Source of the DNA: Pseudomonadota bacterium | GTDB lineage: Bacteria > Pseudomonadota > Alphaproteobacteria > Rhizobiales > Aestuariivirgaceae | Direction of reading: 5' to 3' | DNA: 64,000 nucleotides | Assembly (NCBI GenBank): GCA_020161855.1 | Contig: JAIUNJ010000010.1 | Location: 62,001-126,000 of the forward strand | In this document: piece by piece, positions 1 to 9,995 of the stretch | Layout of the letters: every line of letters starts with the position of its first letter | Numbering within the stretch: position 1 is the stretch's first letter | Position numbers and translations under genes: made by a program | Notes under the pieces: generated by a model | Seen by the model: only the letters and a program-made list of their open reading frames with translations | What the model was told of the DNA's origin: nothing | Databases searched by the model: none

Positions 1-1320
1 GGGTTCCGTCGGCGAGATCACACGCCAGCCCCAGGCCAGGCCTTCAGGAATGATGGTGATGCCATGGGCACGCATGTCGGTGATGCCGGTCTCGACCTTG
101 GAGCGGTCGTAGGTCATCGGCACGACCTTGGAAACAGCGCAGCCGCCCCATGGGCCATAGTAAGATGACGTCGTCGATGAAGGATTGGCCGACTCCGTGC
201 CGACATTGGCATCGACATACTTGTAGTAGTTTTCCTGCTTCTGCAGCAGGTTCGCAGTGGTGGTGCTTGAACACACGGTCGAAGTCAGGCCGCGGCATTC
301 GCTGCCGACAGTGGACGTCGAAGTGCCACCGAGATAGCTGATGCCGTAAGAGTTCTCGGCGACGCTCGAACCATAAATGTCCGGATTGAAATAGGCCGGG
401 AAGCGCGTCGCCGGCGTGCTGGAAGATGGCGCTACGTCGTTGATGTTGTAGTCCGTGCCGGACGCCGTGGAGCCGTTCTGCCGCGTCTCGACGCAGCCGT
501 TCCAAGTATTGTAGGCGGACGAACTCTTCTTCGTCTGGGCCCAGGCCGTATAGTTGTTCCAGGTCGAAGGCGGGCTCAGCGAGGCATCGAAATTGAGTTT
601 CGAATAGCTGTTCGTGCCCGTCGTATCGATCCAGTTCAGGTTGAAATCATAGGCCGACGTGTTGAGATGGACCGCGCCCGAGAAGGGAACCAGGGAGACG
701 CGAATGTATTCGCTCGATGGAGCCGAGGCGAGCGACCCGCCGTAGAGGGTTGTCAGCAGCTTCTGGGCGGCGGCCTTGGCGCCGGCAAGCTTGCTGCTGT
801 CGTTCATGGAGCCCGTGGTATCCATCACCATCACGAGTTCGATGGGCCGCATGGCCTTCTGGACCTGTGAAAGGGCCGTGTATTCAATGCTGTCGACCCC
901 GAAGAGGCTCATGATCGATGTCGGGAATTCGAGATCGGCCGACAGCGTGACTTGCTGGCCGGTGATCGTCAGGTTGACGGTGAGGTCGCCCGAAGCAGCA
1001 TCCGACGATTCATAGTTGGTCTTGATATAGCTCTTCGCCATCTGCTTCAGCGTGGTCATGCGGCTTGTCAGCGACGTGCCCGACAGGCCTGAAATGGAAG
1101 AGCGGTCATCTGCCGCAATCGCCAGAACGGCGGAATCCACCGCCGCATGGAACATGGTCTGTTCGTGATTGATGCGGGCGGAATCGACAGCAACGCCTAC
1201 AGCGGCGAAAATCGGTACGGCCGAGAACCCGGCGATAATCGAGATGTTGCCTGCCTTGCATTTGAGAAAGGAGGCAAGACGACCCAGAATGCCAAAACGT
1301 TTCGCGCCAAGATCGCGCAT
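1..1320 (-). CDS. TadG-like pilus-assembly protein with vWA domain, 3' end beyond window
   Basis: Reading leftward from the ATG at 1320, the frame stays open to base 1 (440 codons), so the C-terminus is outside the window. The N-terminus (MRDLGAKRFG, then a hydrophobic stretch about residues 23-45) resembles the single-helix TadE/TadG anchor of Flp pilus machinery. A vWA domain follows, with the metal-site motif VMDTTGSM about 140 residues in and a long Ser/Thr/Asn/Tyr-rich insertion after it, as is usual for rhizobial TadG-like proteins. A GGGAGA sequence lies about 6 bases upstream of the ATG. TadG-like proteins sit in the inner membrane facing the periplasm and are tied to Flp/Tad pili; no other tad gene is in view, so the pilus link is inferred from family only. 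Confidence 0.8.
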   Translation of the reverse strand, partial: MRDLGAKRFGILGRLASFLKCKAGNISIIAGFSAVPIFAAVGVAVDSARINHEQTMFHAAVDSAVLAIAADDRSSISGLSGTSLTSRMTTLKQMAKSYIKTNYESSDAASGDLTVNLTITGQQVTLSADLEFPTSIMSLFGVDSIEYTALSQVQKAMRPIELVMVMDTTGSMNDSSKLAGAKAAAQKLLTTLYGGSLASAPSSEYIRVSLVPFSGAVHLNTSAYDFNLNWIDTTGTNSYSKLNFDASLSPPSTWNNYTAWAQTKKSSSAYNTWNGCVETRQNGSTASGTDYNINDVAPSSSTPATRFPAYFNPDIYGSSVAENSYGISYLGGTSTSTVGSECRGLTSTVCSSTTTANLLQKQENYYKYVDANVGTESANPSSTTSSYYGPWGGCAVSKVVPMTYDRSKVETGITDMRAHGITIIPEGLAWGWRVISPTEP

Positions 1321-1494
1321 AGAAAATCTCCCACAGATTGCTGCACATTATTGCGGCAGGCCTGAAGAAGCAGTTTCGTGTCTTGGTTGATTTTTACTGA
1401 CCGGGTGGAAGCCGGCGACGGCAGCTATGACAGGGTTAATAGATCGTGAAGGCGCCGCACCCGCTGGCCCGAGGCGGCTTGCGCCGCCCGCAGG

Positions 1495-3144
1495 CTACAT
1501 GTTGGGATAGTTTGGCCCTTCGCCACCCTGCGGCACTGTCCAGTTGATGTTCTGGGCCGGGTCCTTGATGTCACAGGTCTTGCAGTGCACGCAGTTCTGG
1601 TGATTGATCTGGAAGCGCGGCGTCTTGCCCTCTTCGCGCACCACTTCGTAGACACCAGCAGGGCAATAGCGCTGCGCCGGCTCATCATAAATCGGCAGGT
1701 TGGTGGCGATTGGAACAGCCGGATCGCGCAGTTGCAGGTGAGCCGGTTCATCCTCCTCGTGGTTGGTCGAGGAGAAGGCCACGTTGGTCAGCCGGTCGAA
1801 GGAGATGATGCCGTCAGGCTTCGGATAGTCGATCTTCGGCATCTCGGCAGCGGGCTTGAGTGTCGCGTAGTCTGGTTTGCCATGTTTCCAGGTGCCAAGA
1901 CCGAAGCCAAACAGCGTGTTCATCCACATGTCGACGGCGCCCAGCGCCACGCCACCCAACAGCCCGAGCTTCGACCACATGGGCTTCACGTTCCTGACCT
2001 TCTTCAGGTCCTGATAGACCCAGGAGTTCTCATAGGCAGCGGGGTAGGCCGTCAATTCGTCACCCACGCGCCCTTCCGCCAGGGCGGCAACGGTTGCTTC
2101 CGCGGCCATCATGCCGGTCTTCATCGCATTGTGTGAACCCTTGATGCGCGGCACATTGACAAAGCCGGCCGAGCAACCGATCAAGGCGCCGCCCGGGAAG
2201 ATGAGCTTGGGCACCGACTGGAAGCCGCCCTCGGTGATGGCGCGGGCCCCGTAAGCAATGCGGCGGCCACCTTCGAGCACCGGCGCAATCAGCGGGTGAT
2301 GCTTGAAGCGCTGGAACTCCATGTAAGGAAAGAGGTGCGGGTTGTCGTAGTTCAGGTGCACGACAAAGCCGACGGAGACCAGATTGTCCTCCAGATGATA
2401 CATGAAGCTGCCGCCGCCGGTCTTGAGACCAAGCGGCCAGCCCATGGTATGCGTGACCTGTCCGCGCTTGTGGTTCTCGGGCTTGACCTCCCAGAGCTCC
2501 TTCATGCCGAGGCCAAACTTCTGCGGCTCACGGCCTTCCGACAGATTGAATCTGGTGATGATCTCCTTGGCGAGGGAGCCACGCACACCCTCGGCGATCA
2601 GCACGTATTTGCCGACAAGTTCCATGCCCGGCTGGTAATCCGGCTTATGCGATCCGTCCTTGGCGATGCCAGCGACGCCCGCCACGACGCCACGCACAGA
2701 ACCATCCTCGCGGTAGAGCACTTCCGAAGCGGCAAAGCCGGGATAGATCTCGACGCCAAGCCCTTCGGCCTGCTGCGCCAACCAGCGGCACAGATTGCCG
2801 AGGGAGACGGCATAGTTGCCGTGATTGTTCATGAGCGGCGGCATGAGCGCATTGGGCATGCGCAGCGCACCCTGCGGGCCCAGCACATAGAAGCGATCTT
2901 CGATCACTTCAGTATTGAGGGGGGCACCCTTCTCTTTCCAGTCCGGGATCAGTTCGTTCAGCGCGATGGGATCAACGACCGCGCCGGACAGAATATGGGC
3001 ACCGACTTCAGAGCCTTTCTCAAGAACGCAGACACTGGTGTCGGGAGACAATTGCTTCACGCGGATGGCGGCGGCGAGGCCGGCAGGACCCGCGCCCACG
3101 ATCACCACGTCATATTCCATTGCCTCCCGTTGAATATCGCTCAC
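1495..3144 (-). CDS. Electron transfer flavoprotein-ubiquinone oxidoreductase (ETF-QO)
   Basis: A 549-residue protein of normal family length. It passes electrons from reduced ETF (fed by fatty-acid and amino-acid dehydrogenases) to ubiquinone at the inner membrane. The FAD dinucleotide motif GAGPAGL is at residues 17-23. The C-terminal 4Fe-4S ferredoxin-like domain has CPAG near 494 and C-VH-C-KT-C at about 518-524, and the usual ending (GGEGPNYPNM) is present. The start is GTG at 3144, preceded by a GAGG core with 5-base spacing; an internal ATG at 3120 has its SD only 2 bases away and is less likely. It is transcribed away from the UDG-moaB pair. The etfAB genes are not in the window. Confidence 0.95.
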   Translation of the reverse strand: MSDIQREAMEYDVVIVGAGPAGLAAAIRVKQLSPDTSVCVLEKGSEVGAHILSGAVVDPIALNELIPDWKEKGAPLNTEVIEDRFYVLGPQGALRMPNALMPPLMNNHGNYAVSLGNLCRWLAQQAEGLGVEIYPGFAASEVLYREDGSVRGVVAGVAGIAKDGSHKPDYQPGMELVGKYVLIAEGVRGSLAKEIITRFNLSEGREPQKFGLGMKELWEVKPENHKRGQVTHTMGWPLGLKTGGGSFMYHLEDNLVSVGFVVHLNYDNPHLFPYMEFQRFKHHPLIAPVLEGGRRIAYGARAITEGGFQSVPKLIFPGGALIGCSAGFVNVPRIKGSHNAMKTGMMAAEATVAALAEGRVGDELTAYPAAYENSWVYQDLKKVRNVKPMWSKLGLLGGVALGAVDMWMNTLFGFGLGTWKHGKPDYATLKPAAEMPKIDYPKPDGIISFDRLTNVAFSSTNHEEDEPAHLQLRDPAVPIATNLPIYDEPAQRYCPAGVYEVVREEGKTPRFQINHQNCVHCKTCDIKDPAQNINWTVPQGGEGPNYPNM

Positions 3145-3222
3145 GTCTGCCTCGGCTGCTTTGAGATGGGATCAGTGCCTGATATACGTGCATAAATAAC
3201 CGAACAAGCGCCCAATTGCGAC

Positions 3223-4038
3223 ATGAGCGAAAGTCCAACCGCACTCACCCCTGCCGCAGCAGCTCGCATGCTGCTGTGGCTCAAGGACATGGGCGCAGAC
3301 GAAGCCATTGCCGATGTTGCCTTTGACCGCTTCACAGAAAGGCCGCCCGCGCCACGGCCAGCCACTGCGCCATCACAGCAGCAACCCGCGCCTCCTGCCC
3401 GGGCCACACCCCGGCCCGTTGCGGCGGTCAGCGACAGCGACATAACGGCGCGCCTTGCAGAGGCAACGACCCTTGCTGCGCTGGCGACGCTTCTTGACGG
3501 TTTCGACTCGCATCCACTCAAGAAAACGGCGACGCGGCACTGTCTTTACAGCGGCGCCGAGACTGCCCGCGTGCTGGTCCTGTGCGACCGGCCGCGCGCC
3601 GAGGAAGATCGCTCGGGCCAGGTCCTGGCTGGCAAGCATGAAGTTCTTGCCGAGCGCATGCTGGCAGCCATCGAGCTGCGCGGCCTGGCTGACGATACAG
3701 CCCGTGAACAGGTGGCGATGGCGTCATTCCTGCCCTGGCGGCCGCCGGGCAACAGGTCGCCCACCGACATTGAATGCCAGATGATCCTGCCCGTCATCAC
3801 CCGTGCCATTGAATTGATCCGTCCACAGATTATTCTGGCGCTCGGCGCACTCCCAGGGCAATGGCTTGCCGACGCCCCAGTCTCGATCGCCAGCCAGCGC
3901 GGCAAATGGATGACGGTCATGGGTCTTCCGATGATTTCCACCTTTCATCCCGAGGCGCTACTCAAGTCGTCCGGATTAAAGCGCCTCGCCTGGCATGATC
4001 TTCTGGCACTGCGCGCCCGGCTGGATGAAATGACATGA
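3223..4038 (+). CDS. Divergent uracil-DNA glycosylase superfamily protein
   Basis: A 271-residue protein with a Pro/Ala-rich linker (about residues 45-70) followed by a UDG-fold domain. The C-terminal motif STFHPEALLKSS and the block GLKRLAWHDLLAL match family 4/5 UDGs. The first catalytic motif is altered: where family 4 has GE-x-PG followed by an ED, this protein has CDRPRAEED, so the acid is Asp and both glycines are replaced. The CxxC that starts the 4Fe-4S site of family 4 is absent; only isolated Cys residues are seen. It is likely a base-excision repair or DNA-binding relative, but activity on uracil is uncertain. Its stop overlaps the moaB start as ATGA, so the two are translationally coupled. 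Confidence 0.8.
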   Translation: MSESPTALTPAAAARMLLWLKDMGADEAIADVAFDRFTERPPAPRPATAPSQQQPAPPARATPRPVAAVSDSDITARLAEATTLAALATLLDGFDSHPLKKTATRHCLYSGAETARVLVLCDRPRAEEDRSGQVLAGKHEVLAERMLAAIELRGLADDTAREQVAMASFLPWRPPGNRSPTDIECQMILPVITRAIELIRPQIILALGALPGQWLADAPVSIASQRGKWMTVMGLPMISTFHPEALLKSSGLKRLAWHDLLALRARLDEMT

Positions 4039-4574
4039 CCAGCGAACGCCAGTTTCTCCCTGCCAATATCGCCGTCGTGACGATCTCGGATACACGCACG
4101 CTTGATACGGACAAGTCCGGAGACACGCTTGCTGCCAGGGTGACCGCTGCCGGCCATGCTTTGACACATCGCGCGATCGTCAAGGATGATGTGCGCCAGA
4201 TCCGCGCCATAGCGCGCAAGCTTTCCAAGGCCAGCGATGTCGACGTTATCATTACGACGGGAGGCACAGGCCTCACAGGCCGCGATGTAACCGTGGAGGC
4301 CATGCGCCCGCTCTTCGACAAGGAAATCGAAGGCTTCGGCGTCGTCTTCCACATGATCTCATTCCGCAAGATCAGCACTTCGACAATCCAGTCGCGCGCC
4401 ACGGCGGGCGTCATGAACAGCAAGTATGTGTTCTGCCTGCCCGGCTCACCCGGCGCCTGCAAGGATGCCTGGGACGAAATCCTTGTTCATCAACTCGATT
4501 ACCGGCACGGCCCCTGCAACTTCATCGAGATCATGCCGCGGCTCGACGAGCACATGAGACGCAAGAAGGGATAA
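4035..4574 (+). CDS. moaB: Molybdenum cofactor biosynthesis protein MoaB (MogA/MoaB family)
   Basis: A 179-residue MogA/MoaB-fold protein, the family that adenylylates molybdopterin before molybdate insertion. The N-terminal AVVTISDTRT strand and the nucleotide/molybdopterin-binding motif TTGGTGLTGRD (GGTG about 76-79) are intact. The segment FLPGSPGACKDAW is the conserved second loop. It starts at an ATG that overlaps the stop of the UDG-like gene by four bases. No other Mo-cofactor gene is nearby, so the pairing with a UDG-type gene is probably a shared transcript, not a pathway. Confidence 0.93.
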   Translation: MTSERQFLPANIAVVTISDTRTLDTDKSGDTLAARVTAAGHALTHRAIVKDDVRQIRAIARKLSKASDVDVIITTGGTGLTGRDVTVEAMRPLFDKEIEGFGVVFHMISFRKISTSTIQSRATAGVMNSKYVFCLPGSPGACKDAWDEILVHQLDYRHGPCNFIEIMPRLDEHMRRKKG

Positions 4575-4580
4575 CAGGGC

Positions 4581-5456
4581 CTAGGCGGCCTTCACCCCTG
4601 CCCGGCGGGCAAACAGCCCGCTGGCAATTGCAAGCCCGAAAAGCAGGATGAGCCCGCCGACAACCTGTGCCGCCTGGAGGCGCTCGCCGAGCCACAGCAC
4701 GGCGGTGATCACGCAGATGGGCGTCATCAACAGTACGAAGGGTGCGGCCAGATCAATTGACACGTGCTGAAGCAATGTCAGCCAGCAAACATAAGCGAGA
4801 TAGAAACCCACGACCGCAACGAAGGCGAGATAAAACCACTGAAGGGGCCCGGCCGTGGCCAGCGCCTGCCACTGCCCACGCTCGAGAAGGAACGTCGCGG
4901 CGAACAATTGCGGCACGCCAAACATGGCGTTGGATTTCAGCATCATCATGCCGGTATCGACACTCCATTTGCGTGTCAGGACCTGGCCCAGAGCCCAGAT
5001 GATGCCTGCTGCCATGATGGACAGCACCGGCAGAAGCGGCGGTCTTTGCGTGGGCAGTCCGATCACGATGGCGACCCCCACGAGCGCGATGACCGTTCCG
5101 GCAAGCTTCCGGGCGTCCAACTGATCGCCGGCGAGGAGCCATCCCAGGAAGATCGCAGCCGGAACCTGAATCTGGATGATAAGATTGGCAGTCGTCGCCT
5201 CCAGGTAGCGCATGGCGGAAAACAAGAAGGCTCCCTGGATGGTGACTGCCGTTGCCGAGATGAGCAGGAGCTTCGGCCAAGGCGTCCTTGGCATGCCGCG
5301 ATAGGTGACAAGCATCATAACAGCGATGGCCGCATAGACCATCAGCATCAGGAAGAGCGGCGGGAAATGCGCCACGGCAGGCTTGGCCAGCGTGAAACCA
5401 GTGCCCCAGCATAGCGGGGCACCAATGGCGAGGGCAAGATTGCGGGGCTGCATCAT
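4581..5456 (-). CDS. EamA/DMT-family transporter
   Basis: A 291-residue integral membrane protein with about ten predicted hydrophobic helices in two EamA halves, the drug/metabolite transporter layout. The frame is open much further upstream (to 6752), but hydrophobicity and family length place the start at MMQPRNLALAIG, where two consecutive ATGs end at 5456. The upstream extension is the antisense of the Hsp70 gene. The C-terminus is short and basic (ARRAGVKAA). It converges with moaB across only 6 bases. Substrate cannot be told from sequence; many members export amino acids or metabolites. Confidence 0.88.
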   Translation of the reverse strand: MMQPRNLALAIGAPLCWGTGFTLAKPAVAHFPPLFLMLMVYAAIAVMMLVTYRGMPRTPWPKLLLISATAVTIQGAFLFSAMRYLEATTANLIIQIQVPAAIFLGWLLAGDQLDARKLAGTVIALVGVAIVIGLPTQRPPLLPVLSIMAAGIIWALGQVLTRKWSVDTGMMMLKSNAMFGVPQLFAATFLLERGQWQALATAGPLQWFYLAFVAVVGFYLAYVCWLTLLQHVSIDLAAPFVLLMTPICVITAVLWLGERLQAAQVVGGLILLFGLAIASGLFARRAGVKAA

Positions 5457-5582
5457 GCGCCAGCAATGGCCGAGGCCCGCAAGCGGTGCAAGCGCGTTTG
5501 CCTCACCACGCACAACAGATCGGGCCGTCCCATGCCTGTCATCTTGCGGTGCAAGAGACGATGGGGCAACAGCCGCCGCATC

Positions 5583-6851
5583 ATGACAACGCCCATCCCC
5601 CAAACCATCGGCATCGATTTCGGCACCACCAACACGGTGTTCGCCGTGGCTCAGGGAACGCAGGCTGACGTGCTGCCCTTCGACTTCCACGGCCAGCCGC
5701 TCGATCATGTGCGCACCGCACTCACCTTCCGGCGCGCCGTGCAGCGCGAGCCCCTGCGCGACGCTGGAAACTGGGCCATCGACATGTTCCTCGAAGCGCC
5801 GGAAGACACGCGCTTCCTGCAGTCTTTCAAATCCTTCGCGGCGAGCCACGCTTTCAGTGACACCGCAGTATTCGCCCGGCGCTTCAAGTTCGAGGATCTT
5901 CTCGAGAGCTTTCTCGTCCGCATGCGCGAGCATGCGGGCCTCAACCATTTTCCAGAACGCCTCGTCATCGGAAGGCCGGTGACCTTTGCCGGTTCCAATC
6001 CAGATGAAGCGCTGGCCATCGCGCGCTACTCTGCCGCCTTCGCCAAACTCGGCTTCGAGCACGTGGATTTCGTACTCGAACCTGTCGCCGCATCCTATTT
6101 CTTTGCGCAGCGGCTGACCGAGCCGGCAACGGTGCTGGTCGGTGACTTCGGCGGCGGCACCAGCGACTTTTCCATCATGCGCTTTGTACCCGGCCGGCCC
6201 GCCGAACCTTTGGGCCATACAGGCCTCGGAATTGCCGGGGATACATTCGACTACCGCATCATCGACGCCGTTGTCTCGCCGCGCCTCGGCAAGGGCGGCA
6301 CCTATCGCAGCTGGGACAAGGAACTGCCCCTGCCCGCCCACTACTTCACATCTTTCGCGCGTTGGAACGAGTTGTCGATGATGAACCGTCCGGCCGTCAT
6401 CAAGGCGTTGGAGGAGCTGGCGGCCGCCAGCCCGCAATCCGCGGCACTCAAATCTTTTGTCGCCCTCATCGAAAGTGGCGCGAGCTACAGCCTCTATCAG
6501 GCTATCTCCAAGACCAAGGCAGCGCTCTCGCAGGCGGAAACGGCTGATTTCAGTTTCGACGTGGAAGGCGTGTCCATCTCCCGCCGGATCGAACGCAACG
6601 AGTTCGAAGCCTGGATTGCCGAAGACCTTGTCCGCATCGATGCCTGCATCGACGGCGCTCTGGAGGCTGCCAATATTGGCCCCGAAGCAATCGACCGGGT
6701 CTTTCTCACAGGCGGCACCTCGCGCGTGCCGGCGCTCCGCGCCCTGTTCCACAAACGATTCGGCAGAAGCCGTGTTGAGAGCGGCGACGAGCTGATTTCC
6801 GTGGCCAAGGGTCTTGCCCTCATCGGCACGGAACTGGCCTCGCGGTCCTGA
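5583..6851 (+). CDS. Hsp70-family protein, YegD-like
   Basis: A 422-residue actin/Hsp70 ATPase-fold protein, shorter than DnaK (about 640) because the substrate-binding domain is missing. Phosphate-1 motif IDFGTTNT is at residues 10-17, phosphate-2 is GDFGGGTSDFS near 186, and the adenosine motif is TGGTSRVPAL near the C-terminus. This layout matches E. coli YegD, a putative chaperone of unknown client. An in-frame upstream ATG exists at 5466, but the family start is the ATG at 5583 (MTTPIPQTIG). It is divergent from the EamA gene on its left. Confidence 0.9.
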   Translation: MTTPIPQTIGIDFGTTNTVFAVAQGTQADVLPFDFHGQPLDHVRTALTFRRAVQREPLRDAGNWAIDMFLEAPEDTRFLQSFKSFAASHAFSDTAVFARRFKFEDLLESFLVRMREHAGLNHFPERLVIGRPVTFAGSNPDEALAIARYSAAFAKLGFEHVDFVLEPVAASYFFAQRLTEPATVLVGDFGGGTSDFSIMRFVPGRPAEPLGHTGLGIAGDTFDYRIIDAVVSPRLGKGGTYRSWDKELPLPAHYFTSFARWNELSMMNRPAVIKALEELAAASPQSAALKSFVALIESGASYSLYQAISKTKAALSQAETADFSFDVEGVSISRRIERNEFEAWIAEDLVRIDACIDGALEAANIGPEAIDRVFLTGGTSRVPALRALFHKRFGRSRVESGDELISVAKGLALIGTELASRS

Positions 6852-6885
6852 GCCATTTCCAGCCTTTGGCCTGCCAGTGCATTTT

Positions 6886-6918
6886 GTTCTTGATTTGTTC
6901 TGATTTCCGTCCTATCTT
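6886..6918 (+). promoter_or_regulatory. LexA box overlapping a sigma70-type promoter for the radical SAM gene
   Basis: GTTC at 6886-6889 and GTTC at 6897-6900 are separated by exactly 7 bases, the alphaproteobacterial LexA operator. A promoter overlaps it: TTGATT at 6890-6895, 17-base spacer, TATCTT at 6913-6918. Transcription would begin near 6925, which is the first base of the annotated ATG, implying a leaderless or nearly leaderless mRNA unless a later ATG (6937 or 6943) is used. Confidence 0.75.
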
Positions 6919-6924
6919 GGGGCC

Positions 6925-8061
6925 ATGCCGACGCTCATGGACATGCGCCCCAATCCGGGCCTCAATCCCTCCGTTTTTGGAACCGGAAAGCTCACCAGCC
7001 TGCCGCAACTGGAACGTGGCCGGGGCGCTGCCATCAATCCGGCGGGCCGCTTCGAGACCTATGCCGAAACCTATGTGGACGATGGCTGGGAAAGCCTCTC
7101 GGAAGTGCCGAAGCTGAAGACTGAGGTCTTCACTGAAACACCCAAGACGATCATCACCCGCAATACCTCGCCGGACATTTCTTTCGACCGGTCTATCAAC
7201 CCCTACAGGGGCTGCGAGCACGGTTGCGTCTATTGCTACGCGCGGCCTGCCCACGCCTACATGGGGCTCTCGCCGGGGCTCGACTTTGAAAGCAAGCTTT
7301 TCATAAAGCCGAACGCGGCGGCTCTCCTCCGGGAGGAATTAACCGCGCCCAGCTACAAGCCTTCGACCATCGCGCTCGGTGCCAATACCGATCCCTACCA
7401 GCCCATCGAGCGCACCTATCGCATCACGCGACAGGTGATCGAAGTGCTGGCGGAATTCGGCCACCCCTTCGGCATCGTCACAAAGTCAGCTCTCGTGACC
7501 CGCGATATCGACGTGTTGAAGTCCATGGCCGAGCAGCAGCTGGTGAAGGTGGCGATCTCCGTGACGACGCTCGATCCCAAGCTTGCCCGGAGCATGGAAC
7601 CTAGGGCTTCAACACCTGCGAGGAGGCTTGCTGCCATCGAGGCGCTGAGCAAGGCCGGCATCCGCACCGTGGTCATGATGGGGCCGATCATTCCGGGCCT
7701 CAACGACCATGAGATCGAGAATGTGCTGAAAGCCGCCCGCAACGCAGGCGCGCAGGAAGCGGGCTACACCATGCTGCGCCTGCCTTTCGAGGTGAAGGAC
7801 ATCTTCAAGGACTGGCTGGTGCGGGAGTTTCCTGATCGTGCCGCCAAGGTGATGAGCCACGTCACCGAGATGCGCGGCGGACGCGAGAACGATCCCAATT
7901 TCGGAACGCGCATGACCGGGCAAGGCCCTCTCGCCTGGCTCACCGGTCGGCGCTTCCAGACGGCCTGCCAGCGGCTCGGCCTCAATGCAGCGCGCCTGAA
8001 GCTGCGCCACGATCTCTTCCACCGCCCCGTGCAGCAGGGCGAGCAGATGATGCTGTTCTGA
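6925..8061 (+). CDS. PA0069-family (SplB-like) radical SAM protein
   Basis: A 378-residue radical SAM protein. The cluster motif is CEHGCVYC (Cys 97, 101, 104; CX3CX2C), the spacing typical of the spore photoproduct lyase-like/PA0069 group. Conserved family segments include SPDISFDRSINPYRGC and the NTDPYQP region. The function of the group is unknown; relatives are often linked to DNA damage. The LexA box directly upstream supports SOS induction. The start at 6925 may be leaderless; ATGs at 6937 and 6943 are alternatives. RNase HII follows 39 bases downstream and may be co-transcribed. Confidence 0.9.
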   Translation: MPTLMDMRPNPGLNPSVFGTGKLTSLPQLERGRGAAINPAGRFETYAETYVDDGWESLSEVPKLKTEVFTETPKTIITRNTSPDISFDRSINPYRGCEHGCVYCYARPAHAYMGLSPGLDFESKLFIKPNAAALLREELTAPSYKPSTIALGANTDPYQPIERTYRITRQVIEVLAEFGHPFGIVTKSALVTRDIDVLKSMAEQQLVKVAISVTTLDPKLARSMEPRASTPARRLAAIEALSKAGIRTVVMMGPIIPGLNDHEIENVLKAARNAGAQEAGYTMLRLPFEVKDIFKDWLVREFPDRAAKVMSHVTEMRGGRENDPNFGTRMTGQGPLAWLTGRRFQTACQRLGLNAARLKLRHDLFHRPVQQGEQMMLF

Positions 8062-8100
8062 GGCGTTGCCGGCAGGGCCGGAATCGCGCATGGGAGGGGC

Positions 8101-8705
8101 ATGCCTGTTCCTACCTTCGACCGTGAAGCCGCAGCCTTGGCCAAGGGCTTCATCGTCTGCGGCATCGACGAGGCGGGCCGCGGGCCCTGGGCGGGGCCTG
8201 TTGTGGCAGCCGCCGTGGTGCTCGATCCGGCCCGCATCCCGAAGGGACTCAACGATTCAAAGAAGCTGAGCGAAGCAAGGCGCGAGGCACTCTTTGCTCC
8301 GATCATGGAACAGGCCCGCTGCGGCATCGGCATCGTTTCGGCGCAGCGCATCGATGAAATCAACATTCTCCGCGCCACCTACGAGGCCATGGCGGAAGCC
8401 TTGCGTCACCTCTCCCCCTTGCCCACACTGGCGCTTGTTGACGGCAACCGCGCGCCACCACTCCCCTGCCGGGCCGAGACCATTGTCGGCGGCGACGGCG
8501 CCTGCCTTTCCATTGCCGCGGCCTCAATCATCGCCAAGGTGACGCGCGACCGGCTCATGGCGGCACTCGACCGTGACCACCCGGGCTATGGTTTTGCCGG
8601 TCACAAGGGCTATGGCACGGCCGCCCATGCCGATGCCCTGCGGCGCATTGGTCCGTGCGCGGAGCATCGCAAATCCTTTGCCCCGATCCGTCTTCTCCTC
8701 GGAAA

Positions 8706-8709
<4 letters not shown>
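8101..8709 (+). CDS. rnhB: Ribonuclease HII
   Basis: A 202-residue RNase HII, which nicks DNA 5' of embedded ribonucleotides and degrades RNA in RNA-DNA hybrids. The signature GIDEAGRGPWAGPV carries the first two catalytic acids (Asp23, Glu24). The VDGN segment and the histidine/tyrosine-rich GHKGYGTAAHADAL segment are conserved. It lies between the SOS-type radical SAM gene and ccrM; its stop codon overlaps the CtrA-like sequence that precedes ccrM. Confidence 0.96.
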
Positions 8710-9902
<1,193 letters not shown>

Positions 9903-9995
9903 GCCCGGCGCAGGCGGCACCGCCGCCATGCCGGGGCCGCGCAGCTCGCCAGCAAGTGATTTCATTTGCCGGGGTGATGCGCTATCGCATGCGCC

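Noticed and set aside
1473-1488. GGCGGC/GCCGCC hairpin after the ETF-QO gene as a terminator
   Set aside because: Only a 6-base stem, with no T-run in the leftward direction.
2296-3195. 299-residue frame antisense to ETF-QO
   Set aside because: No start context, no domain; ETF-QO occupies the other strand throughout.
5457-6752. An open frame extending the EamA transporter to 723 residues, antisense to the Hsp70 gene
   Set aside because: The extension has no family similarity and no hydrophobic pattern, and the real start is the double ATG at 5456. It is a high-GC antisense frame.
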